A program made the translations under genes and the position numbers. DNA of 15,521 nucleotides from assembly GCA_038125265.1 (NCBI GenBank), contig JAYPDM010000023.1, positions 1-15,521 on the forward strand, written 5' to 3'. Under the pieces are notes generated by a model. It saw only the letters and a list, made by a program, of their open reading frames with translations. It searched no databases and was not told the DNA's origin. Shown here piece by piece: positions 7,038-13,735 of the stretch (its first letter is position 1; each line of letters starts with the position of its first letter). Origin of the DNA: JAURFX01 sp038125265 (GTDB lineage: Bacteria; Pseudomonadota; Gammaproteobacteria; Steroidobacterales; Rariloculaceae).

Positions 7038-7508
7038 ATGAGCATTAATGTAACTCTATTTGTTCAAATGCTGGTTTTTCTACTGACCGTTTGGTTTGCT
7101 ATGGCATTTATATGGCCCATGCTGGTTACTGCCATGGAGGAGAGAGAAAAGAAGATCGCTGATGGTCTAGCTGCTGCTGCTAAAGGCGAGGACAGTCTCT
7201 CCGATGCAAAAAATGAAGCAGATAAAATCATTTTGGACGCAAGAAACCAAGCGAGAGAAATCCTAGATGAGGCAAATACTAGAGCCTCTTCCATTGTCGA
7301 AGAGGGCAGAAAAGAAGGATCCACAGAAAGAACTCGGTTGATTGAAAAAGCTCATGGCGAAATCACTATCGAGACCAATAAAGCTCGTGATGAATTAAGG
7401 GCAGAGGTTTCAAACCTAGTCGTTTTGGGAGCCTCCAAGATTATTGCAAAAGAAATTGACCCTTCAAAGCACAAGGAGTTGCTCGATAAAATCGTAGCAG
7501 AAATTTAA
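7038..7508 (+). CDS. atpF: F1Fo ATP synthase subunit b
   Basis: Subunit b is the peripheral stalk, a dimer tethering F1 to Fo. Its 156 residues are the same length as in E. coli. A single N-terminal membrane helix (about 5-28, ending FIWPML) is followed by a long charged helical region rich in Ala, Glu, Lys and Arg (35-156), which gives the right-handed coiled-coil dimer. The boundary EEREKKIADGLAAA (34-47) matches the family's ExRxKxIADGL pattern. The ATG has AAGGA at 7026-7030 as Shine-Dalgarno. It is followed after 2 nt by atpH, suggesting coupled translation. Nothing is missing or unusual. Confidence 0.97.
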   Translation: MSINVTLFVQMLVFLLTVWFAMAFIWPMLVTAMEEREKKIADGLAAAAKGEDSLSDAKNEADKIILDARNQAREILDEANTRASSIVEEGRKEGSTERTRLIEKAHGEITIETNKARDELRAEVSNLVVLGASKIIAKEIDPSKHKELLDKIVAEI

Positions 7509-7510
7509 GC

Positions 7511-8071
7511 GTGACCTCAGGAACAAAAAGTATCGCTCGACCCTATGCTAAAGCATTGTATGAGATTGCTTTAAGTTCAGATTCGCTTGCAGACTGGAAT
7601 CTTGCACTAAAAGAGCTTTTGTCAATTGCTCAAGATGCTGAAGTATTAAACCTACTAGCAAACCCAGCAGTCACCAAAGAACAAAAGTATGACTTTTTTT
7701 CTGGTGTTGCTAGGGAAGCCTGCGCATCTTTTACTTCCATAGCCGATGATCATTTAAATAACTTTATAAAACTACTCATCGTCAATAATAGAATCTCCTC
7801 TATACCCATGATTAGTGAAATATATGAAATGTTAATGAATCAACATAATGATCAAGCGAATATCACCATCGCAACTGCAGAAGCAATTTCTGATGGAGAC
7901 ATTAAAGCGATATCTGCATTGCTTGAGAAAAAATATAACAAATCCATCAATATTGAGAACTTTGTTGATAACGAAATAATTGGCGGGGCAAGAGTGATGA
8001 CCAACCAATCAGTTATAGACGGCTCATTAAAAAATAAATTAAATAAATTAACCCTATGGTTAAGAAAGTGA
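7511..8071 (+). CDS. atpH: F1 ATP synthase delta subunit
   Basis: The delta subunit sits atop F1 and joins subunit b to the alpha subunits. It has 186 residues, slightly above the E. coli 177. The N-terminal six-helix domain begins at IARPYAKALYEIA (8-20), and the C-terminal end VIDGSLKNKL (166-175) is the typical delta signature. The start is GTG at 7511; the conserved ARPYA motif begins only nine residues in, so no alternative ATG start fits. No strong Shine-Dalgarno is visible, and the gap to the atpF stop is 2 nt, so it probably depends on reinitiation from atpF. Delta is the least conserved F1 subunit, but position and both end motifs make the call secure. Confidence 0.95.
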   Translation: MTSGTKSIARPYAKALYEIALSSDSLADWNLALKELLSIAQDAEVLNLLANPAVTKEQKYDFFSGVAREACASFTSIADDHLNNFIKLLIVNNRISSIPMISEIYEMLMNQHNDQANITIATAEAISDGDIKAISALLEKKYNKSINIENFVDNEIIGGARVMTNQSVIDGSLKNKLNKLTLWLRK

Positions 8072-8081
8072 GGAAAAGAAA

Positions 8082-9623
8082 ATGGCACTAAAGTCATCTG
8101 AAATAAGCGACCTAATCAAGAAAAGAATTGAATCTTTTGATACAGCCTCTGATAAAAGCGATCAAGGGACGGTCATTGCTTTAACTGACGGTATTGTGAG
8201 AATTCATGGCCTTGAGTCTGCTCAGTACGGTGAAATGTTAGAGTTTGACAATAACTTATTTGGTTTGGCGCTTAACCTAGAGCAAGACTCAGTTGGAGCT
8301 GTTGTTCTGGGCGATTATAAAAATCTTTCAGAGGGAGATACAGTTAAAACGACCGGTAAAATTTTAGAGGTGCCCGTCGGCAATGAAATGCTTGGCCGAG
8401 TTGTAGATTCGCTTGGAAATCCTATTGATGGAAAGGGGCCGATAGATGCTAAACATTCATCACCCGTTGAAAAAGTTGCTCCTGGAGTTATTGATAGAAA
8501 GTCTGTAGATCAGCCAGTTCAGACAGGATTGAAGTCCATTGACTCTATGGTTCCAATTGGAAGGGGCCAAAGAGAGCTTATTATTGGAGACAGGCAAACC
8601 GGTAAGAGCGCGGTTGCTGTTGATGCCATTATCAATCAGAAAGGCACCGGCATTAAATGTATCTATGTGGCCATCGGTCAGAAAAACTCAACAGTCACAA
8701 ACCTGGTTCAAAAATTAGAAGAGCACGGGGCCATGGAGCACACCATTGTCGTATCTGCTTCCGCTTCTGATCCTGCTGCTATGCAATTTTTAGCTCCCTA
8801 TGCGGGATGTGCCATGGGCGAGTATTTTAGGGACAGAGGTGAAGATGCACTGATTATATATGACGATCTTACTAAACAGGCATGGGCATACAGACAAGTT
8901 TCACTTCTTTTGAGAAGGCCTCCTGGAAGGGAAGCTTACCCTGGGGATGTCTTTTACTTGCACTCAAGATTGCTTGAGAGGGCGGCTCGTGTGAACGCAG
9001 ACTATGTGGAGAAAATGACCAATGGTGAAGTGGTTGGTAAAACCGGCTCTCTCACAGCGCTACCCATTATTGAAACTCAAGCAGGTGACGTTTCTGCCTT
9101 CGTGCCAACAAACGTAATCTCAATTACCGACGGTCAAATATTTTTGGAGACAGACCTTTTTAATGCTGGAATTAGGCCTGCGATTAATGCTGGACTCTCA
9201 GTGTCTCGAGTGGGTGGAGCAGCGCAGACTTCGATTATTAAGAAACTCGGCGGAGGCGTTCGTCTTGCATTAGCACAATATCGTGAACTTGCGGCCTTTG
9301 CTCAGTTTGCCTCGGATCTTGATGAGGCAACAAGGAAGCAGCTTGAAAGAGGCCAAAGAGTGACAGAACTCATGAAGCAGAAACAATATTCGCCGCTCTC
9401 AGTTGCGGAGATGGCAATATCACTGTACGCAGTGAATGAAGGCTACCTTGATAAGGTGCCGGTTGATCAGGTTGTAAGCTTTGAGGAGGCACTGCATGCC
9501 TTCGCGAAAGATCACTCTTCACATTTAATCCATGAGATCAATGAATCAGGTGCTTATGACGATGAAATCAAAGCTTCACTCAAGGCCCTTTTAGATTCAT
9601 TTGCCGAGAAGGGAACTTACTAG
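8082..9623 (+). CDS. atpA: F1 ATP synthase alpha subunit
   Basis: The alpha subunit carries the non-catalytic nucleotide sites of the F1 hexamer and supplies the arginine finger to the catalytic beta site. The 513 residues equal the E. coli length. The Walker A is GDRQTGKS (169-176), Walker B is near LIIYDDLTKQA (258-268), and the arginine finger is R376 in GLSVSRVGGAAQ (371-382), all at E. coli numbering. The N-terminal crown domain (about 24-95) and C-terminal helical domain are intact. AGGA at 8071-8074 gives the ATG a good ribosome binding site, overlapping the atpH stop. No anomalies are seen. Confidence 0.99.
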   Translation: MALKSSEISDLIKKRIESFDTASDKSDQGTVIALTDGIVRIHGLESAQYGEMLEFDNNLFGLALNLEQDSVGAVVLGDYKNLSEGDTVKTTGKILEVPVGNEMLGRVVDSLGNPIDGKGPIDAKHSSPVEKVAPGVIDRKSVDQPVQTGLKSIDSMVPIGRGQRELIIGDRQTGKSAVAVDAIINQKGTGIKCIYVAIGQKNSTVTNLVQKLEEHGAMEHTIVVSASASDPAAMQFLAPYAGCAMGEYFRDRGEDALIIYDDLTKQAWAYRQVSLLLRRPPGREAYPGDVFYLHSRLLERAARVNADYVEKMTNGEVVGKTGSLTALPIIETQAGDVSAFVPTNVISITDGQIFLETDLFNAGIRPAINAGLSVSRVGGAAQTSIIKKLGGGVRLALAQYRELAAFAQFASDLDEATRKQLERGQRVTELMKQKQYSPLSVAEMAISLYAVNEGYLDKVPVDQVVSFEEALHAFAKDHSSHLIHEINESGAYDDEIKASLKALLDSFAEKGTY

Positions 9624-9632
9624 AATTAGTTT

Positions 9633-10493
9633 ATGGCTGTTGGGAAGGAAATTAGAACCAAAATAAGCAGTGTCAAAAACACTCAAAAGATCACGCGCGC
9701 CATGGAAATGGTCGCGGCATCTAAGCTAAAGAAAACCCAGACAAGAATGGAGGCATCAAGGCCCTATGCTGAGAACATCAAATCTGTTGTAGGTCATTTG
9801 ATGCATATCAATCCTGAGTATGCACACCCTTATTTGTCGCAAAGGGACACCCAAAGAGTTGGAATGATTGTTTTTACCTCAGATCGAGGACTTTGCGGAG
9901 GTCATAATGTTAATGTGTTTAGGGCCACAGTTAGCAAGCTTAGAGAATTTCAAGAGGCAGGCATAGAAGTTGATCTTGCGCTTGTTGGTTCTAAAGCGGT
10001 TGCCTATTTTAAAAGATTAAAAGTGAATGTTGTCTCAGCTGTGACGCATCTTGGCGATCAGCCACATGTAAGTGATTTGGTAGGAACCATAGCATCTATG
10101 ACCGAGGCCTATAAGGAAGGCAAGATTGACCAGCTATTGCTCATACATAATGTTTATGTCAACACGATGACGCAGAAACCAGAGATTAATAATCTATTGC
10201 CCATTGAAAAAACGGACGAGGATTTATTGCAAGATCATTGGGACTTTATCTATGAGCCAAGTGCTGAAGATTTATTAGATACCGTTCTTGATCGGTATCT
10301 TGAGTCCCAAGTATACAGAGCCGCTGTTGAAAATGTCGCATGTGAGATGGCATCAAAGATGGTAGCGATGAAGGCAGCGACAGATAACGCCGGTAAGTTT
10401 ATTGACAGGCTAAATTTAGAATATAACAAGGCTAGACAGGCAGCTATTACCCAAGAGATATCTGAGATCGTGGGTGGTGCAGCAGCTGTTTAA
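9633..10493 (+). CDS. atpG: F1 ATP synthase gamma subunit
   Basis: The gamma subunit is the central rotor shaft that couples c-ring rotation to catalysis. The 286 residues match the usual ~287. The N-terminal helix shows KEIRTKISSVKNTQKITRAM (5-24), and the C-terminal helix ends with NLEYNKARQAAITQEISEIV, the two strands of the coiled-coil shaft. A Rossmann-like middle contains SDRGLCGG (the conserved GLCG loop). The ATG lies 9 nt after atpA with no strong Shine-Dalgarno, as is common for gamma, which is needed at one copy per enzyme. The gene is intact. Confidence 0.98.
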   Translation: MAVGKEIRTKISSVKNTQKITRAMEMVAASKLKKTQTRMEASRPYAENIKSVVGHLMHINPEYAHPYLSQRDTQRVGMIVFTSDRGLCGGHNVNVFRATVSKLREFQEAGIEVDLALVGSKAVAYFKRLKVNVVSAVTHLGDQPHVSDLVGTIASMTEAYKEGKIDQLLLIHNVYVNTMTQKPEINNLLPIEKTDEDLLQDHWDFIYEPSAEDLLDTVLDRYLESQVYRAAVENVACEMASKMVAMKAATDNAGKFIDRLNLEYNKARQAAITQEISEIVGGAAAV

Positions 10494-10510
10494 TTGAAAA
10501 GGAAAGAAAT

Positions 10511-11890
10511 ATGAGTACAGGAAAAATTGTTCAAGTGATTGGTGCGGTAGTTGACGTTGAGTTCCCTAAAGCGGAAATACCTAAAGTCTATGATGCGCTC
10601 AAAGTTAGCGAGATGAATATTACTCTTGAAGTGCAACAGCAGCTTGGTGACGGTGTAGTAAGGTCTATTGCTATGGGTGCAAGTGAGGGATTAAGACGAG
10701 GCTTGGACGTTTCAAATACCAATGCCCCAATTTCTGTTCCGGTTGGCGAAAAAACCCTTGGAAGAATTATGGACGTTCTGGGCCAGCCTATTGATAATGC
10801 TGGTGAAGTTGGTGCTGAGAAAGTGATGCCCATTCACCGCAATCCTCCGTCCTATGAAGAGCAATCAACATCTACTGAGCTTCTTGAGACAGGAATCAAG
10901 GTGATTGATCTGATTATGCCTATCGCTAAAGGAGGAAAAATTGGACTCTTTGGAGGCGCAGGCGTTGGCAAAACCGTAACACTGATGGAGCTTATCAATA
11001 ATATTGCTAAAGAGCATGGCGGATATTCTGTATTTGCTGGTGTTGGTGAGCGTACCCGTGAGGGCAATGACTTTTATTATGAGATGAAGGAGTCTAATGT
11101 TCTTGATAAGGTAGCGCTTGTCTATGGCCAGATGAATGAGCCTCCTGGCAATAGGCTCAGGGTAGCGTTATCTGGACTTACCATTGCAGAAAACTTTAGG
11201 GATGAGGGCAAGGACGTTCTTATGTTTATTGATAACATCTACAGGTATACACTTGCTGGTACTGAGGTTTCAGCGCTATTAGGCAGGATGCCATCTGCTG
11301 TGGGCTATCAACCAACCCTGGCTGAAGAAATGGGTGCGCTGCAAGAGAGAATTACTTCTACAAAAACTGGATCCATCACATCTTTTCAGGCCGTTTATGT
11401 TCCTGCTGATGACCTGACAGATCCTTCGCCTGCAACGACCTTTGCTCACTTAGACGCCACTCTTGTGCTATCCAGACAGATCGCTGAATTGGGTATTTAT
11501 CCTGCTGTGGATCCTTTGGACTCAACGAGCCGTCTTCTTGATCCAAATGTCATTGGTTCTGAGCACTATGAGGTGGCCAGGGGCGTACAGGCAGTATTGC
11601 AAAGGTATAAAGAGCTGCAAGACATTATTGCCATTTTAGGTATGGACGAGCTTTCTGAGGATGATAAGTTGACTGTGCAAAGGGCAAGAAAAATTGCAAG
11701 ATTCTTATCTCAGCCATTTACCGTAGCTGAAACTTTTACTGGAGCTCCAGGAAAATATGTCAGCCTGAAAGATACCATAAGAGGGTTTAAGGCAATTGTG
11801 GAGGGCGAATACGATCATCTCCCAGAGCAGGCATTCTATATGGTTGGTGGAATTGAAGAAGCCGTAGAAAAGGCAAAAACTTTAAATTAG
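10511..11890 (+). CDS. atpD: F1 ATP synthase beta subunit (catalytic)
   Basis: The beta subunit holds the catalytic sites for ATP synthesis. Its 459 residues are one fewer than E. coli. The P-loop is GGAGVGKT (148-155), the catalytic Glu and Arg are E180 and R181 in GVGERTREGNDF, E191 follows, and Walker B is VLMFIDNIYRYT with D241. The C-terminal lever segment DELSEDD replaces the classic DELSEED with one conservative change. The Shine-Dalgarno AAGGA at 10499-10503 sits seven bases before ATG. It is followed by atpC after 7 nt. Fully intact and highly conserved. Confidence 0.99.
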   Translation: MSTGKIVQVIGAVVDVEFPKAEIPKVYDALKVSEMNITLEVQQQLGDGVVRSIAMGASEGLRRGLDVSNTNAPISVPVGEKTLGRIMDVLGQPIDNAGEVGAEKVMPIHRNPPSYEEQSTSTELLETGIKVIDLIMPIAKGGKIGLFGGAGVGKTVTLMELINNIAKEHGGYSVFAGVGERTREGNDFYYEMKESNVLDKVALVYGQMNEPPGNRLRVALSGLTIAENFRDEGKDVLMFIDNIYRYTLAGTEVSALLGRMPSAVGYQPTLAEEMGALQERITSTKTGSITSFQAVYVPADDLTDPSPATTFAHLDATLVLSRQIAELGIYPAVDPLDSTSRLLDPNVIGSEHYEVARGVQAVLQRYKELQDIIAILGMDELSEDDKLTVQRARKIARFLSQPFTVAETFTGAPGKYVSLKDTIRGFKAIVEGEYDHLPEQAFYMVGGIEEAVEKAKTLN

Positions 11891-11897
11891 TCTGAGC

Positions 11898-12311
11898 ATG
11901 TCTGAAATCAATGTGAACATTGTTAGTGCCGAGGGTGAGCTTTTTAAGGGCTCCGTGAGCATGCTTTTTGTTCCAGCAATCTCAGGCGAATTAGGCATTG
12001 CCCCTAAGCATGCCCCCCTACTTACCGCTTTAAAGCCTGGTGAGATCAGAGCCGAGATACCTGATGGAGATGATATTCATATATATGTAACCGGTGGAAT
12101 ATTAGAAATCCAACCTAATCAGGTTGTGGTTTTGGCAGACAGTGCGCTGCATGCAAAAGATCTTGATGCGGATGCGGCGAAAAAAGCCCGGGACGAAGCC
12201 CGAAAAGCCATCGATGGAGCATCGCAGGACTTAGATCTAGTTCAAGCACAGGCTAATCTTGTTGAGGCCGAAGCTCGTTATAAGGCGGCACAAAGATTAA
12301 AGGGCAGATAG
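11898..12311 (+). CDS. atpC: F1 ATP synthase epsilon subunit
   Basis: The epsilon subunit binds gamma and the c-ring at the foot of the rotor and can inhibit ATP hydrolysis through its C-terminal helices. It has 137 residues (E. coli 139). The N-terminal beta-sandwich shows VSAEGELF (9-16), GELGIAPKHAPLLT (30-43) and the beta strands through VVVLADSA. The C-terminal helical hairpin is Ala/Lys/Glu/Asp-rich (about 88-137), so the inhibitory arm is present in full. It closes the atp gene set. The following 41-nt gap before glmU is the longest in the window. Confidence 0.97.
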   Translation: MSEINVNIVSAEGELFKGSVSMLFVPAISGELGIAPKHAPLLTALKPGEIRAEIPDGDDIHIYVTGGILEIQPNQVVVLADSALHAKDLDADAAKKARDEARKAIDGASQDLDLVQAQANLVEAEARYKAAQRLKGR

Positions 12312-12352
12312 CCAAAAAAGCAAAAAAAAATAACATGTGCTAGATTTAGCGA
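12312..12352 (+). promoter_or_regulatory. A-rich gap with possible extended -10 promoter for glmUS
   Basis: This 41-nt gap, the longest in the window, starts with an A-rich tract (12314-12332). It then has TGC followed by TAGATT (12338-12346), a 4/6 match to the -10 box with the extended TGn element. No recognisable -35 is present; the A-tract could act as an UP-like element. A start about 7 nt after the -10 would fall at or next to the glmU GTG, giving a leaderless message. The match is weak and AT-rich DNA makes chance hits likely. In E. coli, glmUS also has its own promoters near the end of the atp operon. No hairpin plus T-run terminator is present. Confidence 0.25.
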
Positions 12353-13735
12353 GTGTCCTTAACTTCTAAAAATCTTTCTGTAATCATTCTGGCCGCTGGA
12401 AATGGCACAAGAATGCAATCATCTATTCCCAAGGTGCTTCACAGGCTTGCAGGACAGACACTCCTTAATCATGTCTTGAAAAGCATCGAGGGAGTCGAAG
12501 CTGAAGAAGTCATCCTTGTGCTTCAAAAAGAGCACCAAGAGCAAATTGAAAGCACTCTAAGCCAAGATTGTCTAATCGCCATTCAAAAAAATCAAAAGGG
12601 CACTGGTGATGCCGTAAGATCAGGTCTAGAGGTAGCCAATCAAGCAAACGACATATTGGTTCTATGCGGAGATATGCCCCTGCTCTCAGCATCAACACTA
12701 TCAAAATTTTTAGGCCTTGTTTCAAAGGATGCTTCTGCGGTGCTCACCGCAGTTTTCAATGATCCCAAGGGATACGGAAGAATCATTAGGGATAAAAATA
12801 ATGCCATTCATAAAATCGTTGAGGAGTCTGATGCCACGCCCAACGAAAAGCATATTCAAGAAGTTAACTCGGGAGTGATGCTATTAAGGTCGGCCTTTGT
12901 TAGAAAGGCCATTAATGAGATTACTCCAGAAAATAATCAGGGGGAGATCTATCTTACTGATTTAATTGAGATTGCGATTTTACAAAAACATCAGTTTGAT
13001 GCTATAAATTGCGCAAGTGAGGACGAAATACTTGGCATTAATAATAAGCGTCATTTGAGTGTTGCAGAGGCCTATATGAGAAAAGATAAAACCAATGCTT
13101 TACTAGATAAAGGAGCAACTATCATAGATCCAACGAGGGTTGATATCAGAGGAGATGTATCTGTAGGGCGCGACGTAGAGATTGATGTTGATGTAATTTT
13201 TGAAGGAAACGTATCAATTGGGAATAATGTCAAGGTTGGTCCCTTTTGTATTCTTAAGGACGTAAGCATTGCGGATGGAAGTATTATCGAGTCACATTCA
13301 TCTATTGATTCTGCTGAGATAGGCTCAAATTGTACTATTGGTCCCTATGCCAGAATTCGTCCGGGTGCTACCCTTCAAGAAGGCGCAAAGATTGGAAATT
13401 TTGTAGAAATTAAAAACTCCAGCATCGGTAAAGGGAGCAAGGTGAATCATCTTAGTTATGTGGGCGACGCAGAAGTAAGTGCTGGCGTTAATATTGGCGC
13501 AGGGACTGTTACTTGCAACTATGACGGTGCCAACAAGCATAAAACTATTATTGAAGATAATGTATTTGTCGGCTCTGGATCGATGCTTGTCGCTCCAGTA
13601 ACTTTAAAAAAGGGCTCTACCATTGGCGCTGGCTCCACGATCACTAAAGACGCCCCAAGTGACTCACTGACGCTTGAGCGAGCAAAACAGGTTACTGTAG
13701 ATAACTGGTCAAGACCCACCAAGGAGAAAAAATAA
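12353..13735 (+). CDS. glmU: Bifunctional GlcNAc-1-P uridyltransferase / GlcN-1-P acetyltransferase GlmU
   Basis: GlmU makes UDP-GlcNAc in two steps: acetylation of glucosamine-1-phosphate from acetyl-CoA, then uridylyl transfer from UTP. The 460 residues match the usual ~456. The N-terminal nucleotidyltransferase has LAAGNGTRM (13-21), K27, and the metal-binding Asp in GDMPL (D107). The C-terminal left-handed beta-helix has hexapeptide repeats from about 255 to 430. The acetyltransferase catalytic His is H366 in KVNHLSYVGDAEVSAG (E. coli H363), and the segment NIGAGTVTCNYDGANKHKT is complete. The start is GTG at 12353; an ATG at 12335 is in frame but is followed at once by a TAG stop. There is no clear Shine-Dalgarno. 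The stop overlaps the glmS ATG by one base (TAATG). Confidence 0.97.
   Translation: MSLTSKNLSVIILAAGNGTRMQSSIPKVLHRLAGQTLLNHVLKSIEGVEAEEVILVLQKEHQEQIESTLSQDCLIAIQKNQKGTGDAVRSGLEVANQANDILVLCGDMPLLSASTLSKFLGLVSKDASAVLTAVFNDPKGYGRIIRDKNNAIHKIVEESDATPNEKHIQEVNSGVMLLRSAFVRKAINEITPENNQGEIYLTDLIEIAILQKHQFDAINCASEDEILGINNKRHLSVAEAYMRKDKTNALLDKGATIIDPTRVDIRGDVSVGRDVEIDVDVIFEGNVSIGNNVKVGPFCILKDVSIADGSIIESHSSIDSAEIGSNCTIGPYARIRPGATLQEGAKIGNFVEIKNSSIGKGSKVNHLSYVGDAEVSAGVNIGAGTVTCNYDGANKHKTIIEDNVFVGSGSMLVAPVTLKKGSTIGAGSTITKDAPSDSLTLERAKQVTVDNWSRPTKEKK
13721..13726 (+). promoter_or_regulatory. Ribosome binding site for glmS
   Basis: AAGGAG lies eight bases before the glmS ATG at 13735, inside the last codons of glmU. 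It is a near-consensus Shine-Dalgarno, so glmS can be translated efficiently besides coupling through the TAATG overlap. Confidence 0.7.

Noticed and set aside
12186..12205. Small GC hairpin (CGGG 12189-12192 with CCCG 12199-12202) near the end of atpC as a terminator
   Set aside because: The stem is only 4 bp, lies inside conserved coding sequence and has no following T-run.
12312..12332. A-rich tract after atpC as an intrinsic terminator
   Set aside because: A terminator on this strand needs a GC-rich hairpin followed by Ts; here there are As and no stem. On the opposite strand there is a T-run but no convergent gene or stem.
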